Made by a program: the position numbers and the translations under genes. Positions 1 to 18,874 of a DNA stretch of 64,000 bases are shown here, one piece after another. The DNA is from Bolinopsis microptera (taxonomy: Eukaryota; Ctenophora; Tentaculata; Lobata; Bolinopsidae). The first letter of the stretch is position 1; the number at the start of each line of letters is the position of its first letter. The notes below the pieces were generated by a model. The model was not told where the DNA came from, searched no databases, and was given only the letters and a program-made list of their open reading frames with translations. Location of the stretch: positions 3,801,375 to 3,865,374 of the forward strand of contig NC_087072.1 in assembly GCF_026151205.1 (NCBI RefSeq), given 5' to 3'.

Positions 1-1203
1 ATAAATATATCCTTGTTATGAAAAAATAAGAAACGAAATTTTCAAATTTACTCATTTAAAAGTTTTTACACATAACATTAAACAAAGTGAGTACAATTTC
101 ATTCCTCTTGGGACTTTATAAATCACAGAACTTGCAAAGTTAAACAATTTGACATTGCACATTGTTGGCAACACTGTACCTTGTAACCAGTTTGATCAGC
201 ACTCAAATGGAGTTTCATACAAGCGTGAGGCGGTTGTATCGGAAGCTTCGACATGAAAATTGGGATCTTAGCATTGATTTGACCACATTTTAACTGTTAA
301 CAAGAACTATAAATGCAGATCTTTATATGTGGAAGCATTGTAGAGTCGATGATGCAAATATTGTTGAATTGCACCTTACTGCAACCAACATTAATAGGGT
401 TTCAGCATTAACATTGCAATATACTTTCTTCAGTTCGGTTGATCGGGAGCTGCAAGCTTAATGTTTGCCGTATTGTCTTTTAATAATCGCACACAATGCC
501 AATGGTAGGGTCGGTCAGTTGAATACTGATAAATCATAAAATAATCATTGCAAAAAACGGTCACTGGCGCAATAAATGTGGCCGCAATAAAGGGATTTAA
601 CTTTACTCACAAAATATTGTTGTGCATAAAATCTTAATCGTACTTCTCAATTCATTATTAATTCTAAGTCATATTGAAGATGTGACGGGAAAATTAACCG
701 TCTCGAAACACACTTTTTATGTCAGGCCTTAATAAGTTAAATAAAAGAGAATAACTCAACTGTACAATAGTAGAATCTAACCCAATAAATAAGGTGTGGT
801 ACAATATCTTAATAAAAAAGTATAAACCCTGAAGTTCAGCGCCAAACCGGTAAAGAAGTAGACACTCGACAATAATCCTGTGCACCCAATAATTGTTCCT
901 CTCAAGCACATTCTCTACGCGGTATAAAAGTCATCGATCAGAACTACCACAATATTGTTTAAACATTAAACTAAAACATATATCAGTACAAAATAATCTT
1001 CCAGTTTATTTATATTGTTGAATATTACATTCAATTTGTATTTTCAAGGAACTGAAACAATAAGAAATAAAACGTAAATATAACGTAGAAAACTAAAATT
1101 TCTCTTTCGGTAAAACGATCACCAAATCTACGATTACAGCAATATGCTCCCCGTTAAATCAAAAGAGACATGATCAATTAATGCCCTTCAATTGTCATCA
1201 CAA
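1..1203. other. Sequence downstream of ZFAND4, no gene seen
   Basis: AT-rich DNA after the 3' end of the minus-strand ZFAND4 gene. The open frames here are short and resemble nothing I know. It may include the ZFAND4 3' UTR close to position 1200. Confidence 0.5.
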
Positions 1204-4200
1204 TCATATCTTAGGTAATTTAGGGGCGGTTACAACCGGATTGTTTTGTTCGAGAATTTTGCGACCAGCAGCTTTATAGTCATAGGGGCATTTGTGTACC
1301 TCCGCATATCGGTGAATAGCACAGAACGTCCCTTCGCAATGACATGTATATGTGGTAGCAAGTCCAGTTTTCTTACGACAGAAGTTGCACCGGGTGGTAC
1401 TCTTTTTCTTTCCCGAAAGCACCTTAGATTTGATCGCAACCGGTGGTAGTCTGTTAGTAGGAAGAGGGGAAGCTGGCGGCGATGCAGATCCTTGTCTCGA
1501 TAAAACTTGAAGTGTTCGTAAGTTCTTTCGATCTGAGGAATTCAAACGATGCACAACCGGCTTCCTACCTTCACTGTTCTTAATATCACGTGCCGTGACG
1601 TGGTTTGTACGCGTGTTTATGTCGTAAGTCACGTGTTTCTTAATCTTGCTGGCACTCTCAGAGGCTGGAATCTTGTTATGTGATATACGAGATGATATTC
1701 TGGCCGATACCTCTCGTGAGGCACTCAATATCTCGTTCGTTGACACGTGCCTCTTATCAGTATCATTTTGTTTCAGATACGTCATTGGATCAGACGCGGA
1801 GTCCTTTTTCTCTTGAGTATACCTCTTGTAATGACTTATTCTCTCGTTATCTACGATACTTTTAGCTGATACAGGAACACTGCTGGACTGTTTCTCAGGA
1901 GACTTGATGTTGGCAAGAGGTTTAGCAGACGATACACGAGATTTGGAGGGGATGCTTTCGAACGAGGCAGCGGATGGTTTGTGAGATATTATGCTCTCAG
2001 ATGCTTTACTCTTGTCGTTGGAAACAGTACGAGTTATCTTAGGAAGTTGTCTGGATCTACCAGAGAGTGGAGGTAAAATCTCTTCTGAAGTGTTTGCCTT
2101 TGTAGCCACGTCCTCTATCTTACTGTACATCCTGACGAAGAAATTGGGTTATCTCCGGAAACTGACTTTGGGAAATAAATTGTCAAATAAGCAGTCAAAT
2201 TCAGTAAAGGCAACACTAAGTGAACTGAAGCTACAGTAAAGTACAAACCTGCGACGAATCATCCCGCTGCTGACAGTTGCAAGAGCTCTAGGTGAGTTTA
2301 AATCAGAGGGAGGTCTAGGAGTCCGATGGGGAGGGAGGGGCCCCATTGGGGGCCGTGGTGGGGGGCTCGGTTTCAGCGCTTCATGCTTACTCTTCGGTAC
2401 GGGCTATTCGTAGGGAAGTTAATGTTATTATTATTCTTAATTTATTAACTACTATTATGTTATCCATAAATTCAAAGGGAGTTAGCAATGTTCTATTTGT
2501 TATATAATGTTTTATTTGTAGTCCAGTGTTTGCCAGCTATCAGTGTATACTAACATTCTGATTCATTGAAGAACTGCGCGCCGCGCGCGTGTAAACTGAA
2601 GGAAAAACAAAATTGATTCAGTAAGAGTTTGTGATTACCGCGCGTTACGTAAAGTAAGTCACATGCAGGTACTGGCACACAATCCCTGGATGGCGTGTAC
2701 GTGACAAATCCGTGACCAAAGTTATTAACTAATAACTAGTATTAAACCTTTTTGTTGGAATTCAGAACTCTCATCTTGGCTTTTAAATTCCGGACTTTGT
2801 CTCTCATTGCGGCATTTTCTGAAGATCTCTCCTCCATTGAACTATCCTCATCTTCATCGTATAGATTGTACATAGAGTTGCCACTGCAAGTGAGATCACA
2901 TTGAATATTATAAATTGTGCAGTAGACAAAAATAACGAACAGGAAATAATTATGATTCCGTCTCCGTATCAGCGATGAAAACATGCGTGATACATTTTAA
3001 ATTCTGTACCAAAATTGGTCGTCCTCTTCATCATATCCTCAAATGTTTCAGTTAAAGTCAGAATCCGAAAACTACCAATTAGCCCTTAACAGTAACTTTC
3101 ACGACACCAGATTTCTGTGTAACGGGGCCGTTCCAATAATTACCTGAGTGATTCAGAGAGTGGTGTCAAAGTACCGTCTCCTCTGTCAATGACACGGAAG
3201 AAGTTCAGTTGGTCTCCGTCTCTGTGATAATGACGTGATTAGATATGTAATGATGTAATTAGTAGATACGTCAAGACCCAAGGGGGAGCGGTTCTTTGAT
3301 TTCACCCTTAATTCTTCAGAATTTACTGCCCAAACTACACTGCGTGCCAGTTATAGGAGACACTTTGAAATTGAAGATGCCACAACAATGAATCGAATTT
3401 ATTACACTCAAGGGATTTATCAATGTGGTGCACACTGCACATAATCCACTGCGAACATAATATAACTGTATCATATGGATCTGTAAATCTGGGATAAAAA
3501 CTGTGGCGAGACAGGTTTTTACGATGAAATGTAACCAGTAACTGAGTAATGAGGTAACCACCTGAACAGTAAAACGGTAACTTGTGTGCTGTCACTAGTA
3601 GGTAGATCGTTCCACATATCATCCCCATTTGCCTCTACATAATCTATGACCTCCTGAAGGGAAGGATCCTCCAGAACTACCCGTCTTGTACTGATTGGTC
3701 CACCTCGCATAGCTAATACCAGCTGCAGACAGCTTCCGTGTGAAATCCTGGGATAGTAACATTCGGTTACCTCGCAGATATATATATATACAGATATATA
3801 GGGAGTAGTTTAACTTTACAATTACACAACAAAGGATCCGACAAACGTAAGTTCGCGTGAGTAGAAAAACTGCATACAAATGTTACTGTTTTTATCTTAT
3901 TTTATCGCATAGCCAATATGCATTATAAGTGCTGCTATCAGTTAAACGAAGTACGAACTGACAAGCAAGGATAAGATCCAAGAGTTATCAAATTCCATGA
4001 GCTTCAGATAATTCTAACAGAAAATCTAGGGAATGCTAGATAAACACTTAGATTAGGATTTTCTCCTCCTTTTAGTAGAAGAATCCATGTTTGTATTATG
4101 AAACTAAATAATTATATTCGTCTAAATGCTCATAAGCGTATTATATTATATTATGACCTACTGGTATGACGTTGTACAGGGTGGCCCATAAGTGACTACC

Positions 4201-7200
4201 CACACGCAACCTCTTAATAACTCACGTAATTCGTCTCCAAATTGCACTAAAATTTCAGAGATTATAGATATGGGTCAAACTTAGATTTCCTGAAAGTTTC
4301 GTAAGCCACGCCCAATTACAGTGGGCGTGGCGTGACACTCCCTCTTTTTCACTATTGTCTTCATAAAATGAGAACGCTTTAAGCTAAGAACTCAAAATTT
4401 TTTGCACACATTTGGCTTGATAATTGAAAACCTTTCCCAAAGTTTCAAGTTCATTGGTTAAAATATGGCTAAGTTATGACCATTTCAAAACTCATCGGAT
4501 ACGTGATCCGAGCACTCAGTCAGTGATCTCGTCACTTGGTTAATGGCCTGTTTGGCTCACATGCACCGCTTGATTGGTTGCAGCCTGCTTATGGGCCGGC
4601 CTATACAGCTGACAGCACCTAAAACGCTATCACACGAATTTATGGTGGTGTCACCATTTCAGGGCTTGTTAGCCCTGCTAGTCACAGGTTCCTTACAATC
4701 AATAAAAAGGAATGAACCATCCATTGAATCATCGAAAATGGTTCACTATCCTCCCTTTACTGCAGAACAACGATTGTTCGTCTACCTGAAGAAAGAAAAT
4801 GGGGAGTTCTGGGGATGTTGTAGTAACAACACCTTTACTCTTCGGCCAACTTATAACGTCAAAGATTTTGTTTGTTCGTGGCGGCACAATGTTGGCCCCC
4901 AGAAAGTATAAAATATTCAAGTCAGTGTTGCAGTATTAGCATATTATGCATGTACTCAGCATATTGACATGATTGTAGAGAGGAAACATGTGTGCAGTGT
5001 GATCAATGATCATGGACTATGTACGAGTTCAACATATGGACTATAATTATGTACGGTAAGATAACTGTAAAATTATTATTTATAATCAAATTAATATCTT
5101 AACTAGATGTCGGCTCAGGGTCTAGCTGTTAAACGGTAGTTTTGGTTATTGGATGTAGGTCTTACCTGGGACTACAGTGATTATACTTGTTGTGCTGCAA
5201 GTTGAACAAACTATCAATAAAACTACATATCAACAAATCTTATAGAACCTTATGGAACCTTATGGAACCTAATAGAACATTATAGAACCTTCAAGAAGGT
5301 TCCGTGCAAAACAATTTAAAGTTGACTTTCAGTTCTATAAAAAAATTGAGAGATTATATTAGCAATCCGAATATTACATTATGTTAGCACTTACGGTAAA
5401 TTCGTCTGGCTAATGGATCTGCCTTATGAATGTTCTGGAAGTATAGGACTGCGGCACGAATATATTTACACAATACACATTGAGGGTCCGAGGGGGGGGG
5501 GGGGGGGGGCTTAATTTCATTAACCAAGGAAATTTAGTTCATGATGTTTATGAAAAAGAAGGCTGGGATTAGAGATCTACCGGGTGATTTTTCACCTCAC
5601 TTAAGAACATTGATCCTAACCAAAGATATGAATTCAATGTAAATGATCGACAACATTTGATAGTCTTCCCCCGGTACCCTTACAAGTCCATTACTGATTT
5701 CATATTGCGCAACAGAGATCTTATTATTATAACATCAAAATATCTATCAAATTTGCTCATCTCTAATCTCTACAGTACTATTCATTATGAACCATTACGG
5801 TCATCAGATCACATCCAGCACTGTGAGGACATGCGTGCACGATAAGTCGCAACTCTTTTGAATTACAATCTGCTTTTGTCAGTTATTTTCTTCACTCACG
5901 TAACCTCACATTACAGAAGCTTGTTCATTTAACCACCAAACAGGAAAGATAGACCGATGAGATTTTACCGTGCTAGAGAAGTCGATCGTGAGCATGCTTT
6001 TTAAAAGAATATCAATAGAAATGTAGATCTCACAAGCATTCACCTCATCTGACTGTAACATTTAAAAGGTCCCGCACATGACACGAAGAATAGTTTCCTG
6101 TTTTTCTTTTTCCTTCACACGTGCATAACTCAGACTCTATCTTACTAAAAACTCTTCGTCACGATCACGTGTGTGCGTTTAATAATCTGTAACAGGAAAA
6201 GAAACGAAATCCACATGATCATTCAAAACAGCATGCATAAGATTGATAAAACTTGTGATATATTACGTTGACTGTGATATAAATATAATCACATGTTATT
6301 GTTGAATTATTAAAAGTAGTTGGCGATCTATAAAGGAAATTATTGTTGTGATGATCAGCTACAATCATATGACTCTGTTTAAAAATTTTAGAACTGCGGC
6401 CGCGGTGCGTTTTGATAGATCTTACATTAACATAACATGCGAATAGAAAAATAAAGAACACTCCAGTTAAAGAACAATTTACCACGAGATATTATATTTA
6501 TATTATTATAAATAATATCTTGTGATATTTATAATATCACGAGATAATAAAGCTTGTTAGAAATAATATTAGAATTAAACGTACGTAAATAAAGAAATAC
6601 AAATATGGAGCAACTAGATTATCAGGATCTATATTTTGATAGATCGTGAAAATTCCAATTTAATCCAGAATTCAAACTTACAAGCACACTGAACAGTTTA
6701 TTTTACATCCCTCACCACAAGCAGCCTAAGATAATTTCGTGCGCATTTATCAACTTTCAGTAAAATATGTTTTAATTTCTTAAACACGGGTTAATGAGTT
6801 TTAACAAAGCAGCATCAAAGCATAGGATTGCTTTGTAGAATAAAGGAATGTGAACACTAAAGCTTCCAGTGATTCAATACCGGAAAACTGACCAAGCAAT
6901 TGAGAACATGCATCCTAACATTTCTAACTTCCTATGATGTTTTCAAATAAGGTTCCGTATTAGGTATACTATTAGTTATAAGCCGGTTTAGGGGGTTTTC
7001 TTAGCTGACACCGGCTTGTTTAGCATGTACACTGTTCAGCGTGATTAAGAAATATTAATGTAACTGTTTCGGCATTGCACGGTACAGCTATTTTACAAAG
7101 AAGAAAAGTAACTTTGTACGCCTCGTAATAATTTTGCAAAAATGTAGAATTAATACACTGAAATTTTATCCAGTCACGCACTGAAGTTGGACATTTTAAG

Positions 7201-9441
7201 TTTGCAAAAGATAAAATTTGCCGAACTTCGGTATACGTTAATCAACGTGCAGGAAGGAAGTGCAGGATATATTGGAACCAGGTTACCATAACATATCTTC
7301 AACTTATTCCTTACTAGAAACCCGTCACTGAAAACGGAACTTAAGCTGAAAAATTTTAAAATCACTAATCAGTAATAATATAATGTTTTAATTTTTCTTT
7401 ATCATATAAACATGACAATCTTGAGGATGACCTGATAAATCTTCAATCTTCATTTAATTGGCTTGATGTAGAGAAAAGGATAGTATTATCCTAGTTATAT
7501 CTAACAAATCCTTGCTAGGATAAGCACCAACTTATCTGCAAGACAGGTTCTCACATCTTCTAAAAAGAGCTTTATATTTTTGTAATTAACGTCGGAGGTG
7601 AAGGAAAATCGACGTTAGAAGAGTGTAATTTTTTTAAATTTAGCACCACATCAAAATAGCAACATCATTTTTTAATCGCCCCCTAATCTCTATGACATGT
7701 TTCATGTCCTGTTGGCTGTTAGCGGTAGAACACACATATGTAGTCAGCTAATAGATTACCACCATTCCGTAGAAATCAGCGGAGGTTTTAACAAGAAATA
7801 TCTCACGCAGAATGTAAAACTCTGTAAGACTTCTCAATCTTTAACAAGGATTAAACACTTCAATCAACGAGTAATGATAATTCTTATAGAATTTCTTACA
7901 GCTTGAGATGGACAAATCTAGTTCGTCTTTGAACTGAGAAACAAGGAAAGTCACAGGATTCTCAATGACAATGCGGACAAGGATTGAACCAAATATAACA
8001 GTGCACTTGTATATAAGTCTAGTATTATAGTTTTTAGAGTCCCTTTTGTTGGCTAAATTATTTTTGCTCTTCAATACCGCGGTGGCAAGGGCCATGGCCA
8101 GGGAGAAACATTCGCCGAACCTTGGACGCCAAAATGTAATTTACCTTCGAATTGAATGACATAACAATAAAATTATAGAGAAAATTGTTTCGGATGAGCA
8201 AATTCGGTTACTCGGTAACAACTTTATTATTTCTAGTGTTACAAGATTATTATGTTTTTTGGGGGTCGTAGATCGACAACCCGAATGCCACCGTACCTGC
8301 ATCCAGGTAGCTTTGGGAAGGCGATTATTTATGCTACATAATATAATCCACTATAACGTAGGTAGCCTAAATGGGAATTCCAACAAGATAAACCGTCATC
8401 AAACCCGGGGAATTTTATCATCTTAGGTGCTGTTGCAATAAACCGAGTGCAAACTATTCCCATTCACTTAAAAGATAATTACTACCTTAACCAGTGTTAA
8501 GTGATATCGAATGAAATATGTTGACTGTTAATTGCTTTTATGTATTCCAACAATTCATTTTATTTAACCGTTCCAAGGAAACAAAAACCATAATTACAAT
8601 TTGCATTCCGAATAAACTAAATATGTGTATGAATCAGACTGCTCAATTACTTACCCATAGTCGTGCAAATAAAAGTCATCTTCAAGTTCAATATTCTTCC
8701 ATATCAAATGCTGTTGAGCAATTGGTATACCTGAAAAAAAGAACGCATGAAAAATAAAATAAAATTCTGGCACTACATATAGCACCACATAACAAAAGAT
8801 CAAAGTTCGGATCGGTGTTTGTACAACATCAAATGAATCCAGCTTGATAGTCTCATTGTCAAATCACTCAGTTACAGTTAAATTCAGGTATTGATACTTG
8901 TTTGAAAGCCTCGTAAAAGAATGAAATTAAGAAATATCTGGATACTGGAATATCTAAGAAATTTTTCTTCGATATTATTCATGCCCATGCCAGTAAAAAA
9001 AGATTAGAGATCACAGAAAATAATTTAACTTTCACCAAAATATTGTTTTCCAAATTCGAAATTAGCATAAGTAATCAACAGTCTAAGATAGTATAGACTA
9101 GGGTTATTGTGGAGAGGCCATCTAGGTTATATTCATTTTGGTACGTGAAAGCCATTAGCTCTCAGCAGCGACCACTCAAATCGTTGGATCAATATCGCGT
9201 GGTCAAACGAATTTGACCCATCTGGCCTCTTCACCACTATAATGTAAAATTGATCATTCGTGCTAATTGGAATTAGGAAGAGAAAATTATGGTGCAAGTA
9301 TCCAAGTAAAAGTCTATATTTAAAGGGTTTAAAGTTACCTTCAAGGCGCTGTATTTTCTGTTTAACACTAATGACAGTTTCGAAAGGGCTGACTCTGAGC
9401 TCAAAGGAGGTTCCCGCGAGTGTTTCAATAGATATTTCCAT
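1204..9441 (-). CDS. ZFAND4: ZFAND4-like protein: N-terminal ubiquitin-like domain, C-terminal AN1 zinc finger
   Basis: Seven exons on the minus strand, all GT..AG and phase-consistent: 9441-9339, 8730-8655, 3747-3562, 3221-3144, 2883-2748, 2403-2249, 2131-1204. They give 553 residues (human ZFAND4 is about 727). Residues 1-76 form a ubiquitin-like domain ending in MRGG, so Arg74-Gly75-Gly76 sit exactly where ubiquitin has its C-terminal RGG. Next come the conserved segment around DGDQLNFFRVIDRGDGTLTP and the MYNLYDEDED stretch, then a long Ser/Lys-rich low-complexity linker. The AN1 zinc finger starts near Cys493 (CNFC, CHC, FCAIH, HKC), and the tail NPVVTAPKLPKI is nearly invariant in the family. 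ZFAND4's cellular role is poorly known; Ubl and AN1 domains suggest ubiquitin/proteasome or protein-quality functions. Exons 2 and 4 are too short to stand out as open frames and were found by homology and splice sites. The gene is head-to-head with polyubiquitin. Confidence 0.93.
4173..4920 (+). mobile_element. Possible mariner-like DNA transposon scrap
   Basis: The segment opens with ACAGGGTGGCCCATAAGT, which resembles the terminal repeats of Tc1/mariner-type elements. An open frame from 4738 begins MVHYPPFTAEQRLFVYLKK, loosely like the start of some transposase helix-turn-helix domains, and runs about 58 residues to a stop. I could not find a matching inverted end, a catalytic DDE core or a clear TA duplication. 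This is a weak call: it may be a truncated or non-autonomous copy, or chance resemblance. Confidence 0.3.
5488..5510. repeat. Poly-G homopolymer tract
   Basis: About 19 consecutive G follow GGGTCCGA inside ZFAND4 intron 2. The exact length is unreliable in any sequencing technology. Confidence 0.85.
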
Positions 9442-14908
<5,467 letters not shown>

Positions 14909-16798
14909 CTTCCACTTGGTATTGTCTACTATCCGTTCTCTACCAAAAATCTAGAAGTAAAAGAGCACTTAATTGGAGAACTGCATTTATCAACATTTTT
15001 GTTATCTTTGTTTGTGACTGACTTTCCTAGATTTTAGAATTCCTTAAATCTAAACGAAATTTACCAGGCTTGGTCTAGCTGTTTTTTTCCCAAGATTTTA
15101 TTTTGGCATGGTTTATGAATTAATTGTTAACATGATGTATGTTTATTTGACCTAGCCTGGAGGGTATTTATCTTTCTTTTGGTAATTTGAATCAACATTT
15201 CAAGTAAATTTTTGTCCGACCAGGTTCGGAGTTTTCATTTCTATTATTTTGTATCGATAAAATATTTGATAGCAGGAAGTTGTCTTTATCTTATTGGTAC
15301 CAAATGTAAATGTTTCAAAATCTGAATTTTTCCCTAATTAGCAATTCTTGTGTCTCATTTCTTCTATTTATCCGTGTTTCGGATTCTATTTCCTGCTTCG
15401 GTTCGGACACCGACTGCCGCTGTACAGTTCGTCGGTTTTTTTCGATCGCCTAGACTAACTATAACATAATGCAAAAAAAGAACTGATATTATTGGTTCAG
15501 AATTAGTTACATCAATTTCTGCTGGCAATCCGTGAATGAGGATGAATTCCGGCCGTGTCCACTCACTCAATTCGTTGTAATAGAAGTGATCTGAAATACA
15601 CTTGAGACTTCGCCACTTGGGGTGGAGATAACGATTGTACGGACGGAGTCTTCTCCGATTGCTATGTACATTTTCTTGATAGGCATGTTAGTAGTTCACA
15701 GTGGTTGTGCGTAAGTCGTGCCGGCTTCACTAAATCTGGTAGCTGTGTACATTTGTGCAGTAAACAGTTGGCTCGTCTACAAGGGTCACTCAAATGAGGT
15801 GCAAAACTGAACCTTACAGTTTTCCCCAGGCAATATTCAAAAATTTTAGCGCAACGGAAAATCGATGACGAAAACGGTTCAGGAAAATATCACATGCACA
15901 GGGGTAAGGTACCATCTGATCTACATGAACACTCAATCTGCGCTTTCCCTGAAGTCCTACTGTATTATATTGGTGGTACTAAAGGCACGTAAATGGCTCG
16001 ATTTGTAACATTTTCCCTACTTCTACTCCGGTGTGCCACTACTGCACATCAGCCGTGAAGACTGAAGATGGCACCACCCGGTAATGGCACCATAGCCTCG
16101 TACCAACGGTAATTGGTGATCAGTGGGATACCTTTGTTGTTTGCCAACGTCACAATCTTTAAGTTTAAGACGCCCCCAATATCAAACGGATTTCGGTTCC
16201 AGAAAGTGAAGAAATGGGGCAAAATTAAAACATTAATATTGCAAAACAATTTCAAACCAATACAAATTACTGTCTGGTTTTCCAAATCTTTCGAATTTTC
16301 GTTCAAAACAATAAACATGGCAGCTGAAAAACAGGATAAAACCCCGAAATTAGTGCTGCTTTGCTAGTACACAAAGATGTTGTTAGTGTTACAAAAGGTG
16401 ACAATTTGTATAAAAATACAAATCAGAGGCTTTATATAAATAAAGCGGGTACAATATGCCCAGTTCTACATAATATAGTTCTCTACCTAGGGATTTATCT
16501 ATACAATTAATAATGTATTGTGAGTGTCCCTCATACATTCTAATCATACGTGTTAGTCATGTAGTCAGCCAAAATGGAAGGTTACCTCATCTTTTAACTT
16601 AATTAAAATAATAAATTGTCTTTAATTACTTAAATCACGTGCCCCAATGATCTCATCCGTTTTCTCACATGACTGTGAATCATGTGTCTGTCTTGAAAGT
16701 GTTATGTTTTACTCAACTGATTAGTCGACTTAACAAGTCGCACCTGAGTGCTTGATGATATTAACATGCTTTTATATTTATTATAGCTCACAACAATC
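14909..16798. other. Intergenic region between polyubiquitin and SSU72
   Basis: About 1.9 kb containing the polyubiquitin 3' UTR and SSU72 upstream sequence. Short open frames on both strands (for example near 15364-15570 and 16113-16367) show no family resemblance and no splice-consistent context. Confidence 0.5.
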
Positions 16799-18874
16799 AT
16801 GAGACACGACTTGAGCATAGCTGTAGTGTGCTCCAGCAATCAGAACAGAAGCATGGAGGCTCATCATCTCCTCAGGTAATTGGAGCCAACATTTTCTAAT
16901 TATTTTATACCAGGAATTATGCAATATTTTAGGAACACAGAATTTTAGGTAGACTCTACTTTATCCGGGTCTACTGGGTGAAAGTGAAATTACAATGTAA
17001 ATCAAACTCTCCGGTAAACTGAATCCAGTAATTGTGAAAGGAAATCGGACTTTGTTTTTGACAAGCAGGTGTATTACTCCTTAGTAAATCCAGCTCAGAT
17101 TCTCACACCATACATGTTTAATGTTTATCTTATCTAATAAGAAGTAAGGTTGGAAGGCTGGATCGATTTTTGTCATCATTGCAACAAACTGCCCATCACG
17201 TCTGAAGTCTAGATGCAGGATTGAAACCACATCTAAAATTAGAATAACGGAATTGCTTGATTCCAATGTCAAAATCCCCGGTATGACTAATGTATTCATG
17301 TAAATCACAAAAACCAGGAAATTTAAACTTTCTGACAGGAACTGATGTCACTTCCTTTCTATTGAATTACAGTAACTGTCACCATACTTTAAGATTAAAG
17401 TATACCCTCTGACATATCCTCAGTCCACACCTTCATTGTACAGAATGTATGTAAGGGTTATTATTTTATGTTAACAGCCACACTTATACCTGCAACAAAG
17501 CTTCATCAGGAAGCAGAGAAAAAGAGAGAGAGAGTGAGAGAGTTGTACTTTACAGATATGGTATAATGAGCACTGTGTGTGGGTGTAATTAGTAGCGTAT
17601 CAAGTTACTCTCCACTACTCACCATTCGTTTATAACTAGCAGCCTGGAGGTATCTTAGATTGAAATGAATGTCTTCGACAAAGTTTATGGTATCAGATGC
17701 CGTCAGTTATTCTCAAAGTTAACTACCTCATGTTAAAAACCTAAGAACTTATTCTTTATTTCAGTAAGAAGGGTTTCAGGACGAAATCGTACGGAACTGG
17801 GAGTAAAGTGAAACTACCGGGACCAACTGTTGACAAGCCAAACGTGTACGATTTCAATACTCCTTATGAGCAAATTGCTGAGGATCTTAGGGTAAAGAGA
17901 CTTTGTTTGACATTAATATTTTGCAGCCTTGCAAAGGTTATTGTTTATAAATATAGCCGATGAAAAAAGTGCTAGAAAGCTAAAAATGGACTAATGTTAT
18001 TGACAGTGTTGTGTGAAATGCTGCTTTGGTTTTTATCAAAATAGAATTTATTCAGCTTTTTGTCCCTCATTATTAAGAGTGTTTGCCTGCCAAACACTCA
18101 AAATATTCCAAATAATTCATTCAATAAATTCTATTTTCATAACAAAGAAATTCAATAAATTCTATTTTCAGAACAAAGACATGAGTTTCTACACACAGAA
18201 TGGGCTCCTCAACATGTTGGACAGGAATAAGCGAATCAAAGGGAAGCCTGAGAAGTTTCAGAGGTGTAACGAGGAATTTGACTTGATAGTCACGTGTCAA
18301 GAACGTGTGTTTGATCAGGTGCTTGAATGTAAGTTTTAAAACTCTTACTTTTAATTAGTCTCAGTTTTTTACTTGCACCTACAGGAAATTTATTGATTAG
18401 TGCAATACCTGCCTTCAGATAAAGTAACGTTTGGGCAATGCTGATTTGCCCTACTATTCAGATATGAACGACAGGGAGCAGGTATCAATGAACTTGGTTC
18501 ATGTCGTAAATGTTGAGATAAGGGATAACCACGAAGAAGCCACGCTAGGATCTTTCATTATCTACGATTTAGTCGAGAAGGTACTTATTTTCTGTTTTCA
18601 TTCATAAACACATTGTTCTAAAATTTATTATGCTCTATTCTTTTCCATCTTTCCATCCTACTAACGACGAATACGTCACATTAGTACGTTCTGCCGGCCG
18701 GAAACAACTCTTAAATTAGCAAGTTTGTTTCATTACATCTTTTTGAAATCTGAATCTCTACAATTTCTTCAGTTGTCAAACACAGAGGATCCGGCTTCAG
18801 ACATCGACACAGTGATAGATTTCTTGGAGAAAAAGAGAAATAAAAGGTTTCTACACTCGGTGGCTTTCTACTGA
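16799..18874 (+). CDS. SSU72: SSU72 RNA polymerase II CTD phosphatase
   Basis: Five exons: 16799-16875, 17765-17891, 18172-18328, 18462-18580, 18773-18874, giving 193 residues (human 194). SSU72 removes phosphate from Ser5 (and Ser7) of the polymerase II C-terminal domain, working with the cleavage/polyadenylation machinery in the nucleus. The CX5R phosphatase loop is at Cys11-Arg17 (VCSSNQNRS) and the general-acid Asp is Asp142 ([10 protein letters not shown]), both shifted one residue from human. [32 protein letters not shown] and the C-terminal FLHSVAFY are all conserved. The acceptor of exon 3 lies in a 31-bp tandem duplication, listed separately. A pyrimidine-rich AG site ends at 16786, just before the ATG. 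Confidence 0.97.
18120..18181 (+). repeat. 31-bp tandem duplication across the SSU72 exon 3 acceptor
   Basis: Two adjacent 31-bp copies (18120-18150 and 18151-18181) each begin TTCAATAAATTCTATTTTCA. The first copy has CAT where the second has the acceptor CAG, so only the second can end the intron at 18171. Confidence 0.9.

Larger units (their letters stand above)
3748..8654 (-). other. Long ZFAND4 intron 2
   Basis: A 4.9 kb intron between the exon ending DDFYLHDYG and the exon starting ISHGSCLQLV. It holds a possible transposon scrap near 4173-4920, short TTATGGAACC-like tandem repeats near 5240-5300, a G homopolymer near 5490-5510 and AT-rich hairpins near 6490-6545. I see no supported gene in it. 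Confidence 0.7.

Noticed and set aside
1230-1449. Frames on both strands within the AN1 exon
   Set aside because: Alternative-frame shadows of the ZFAND4 last exon.
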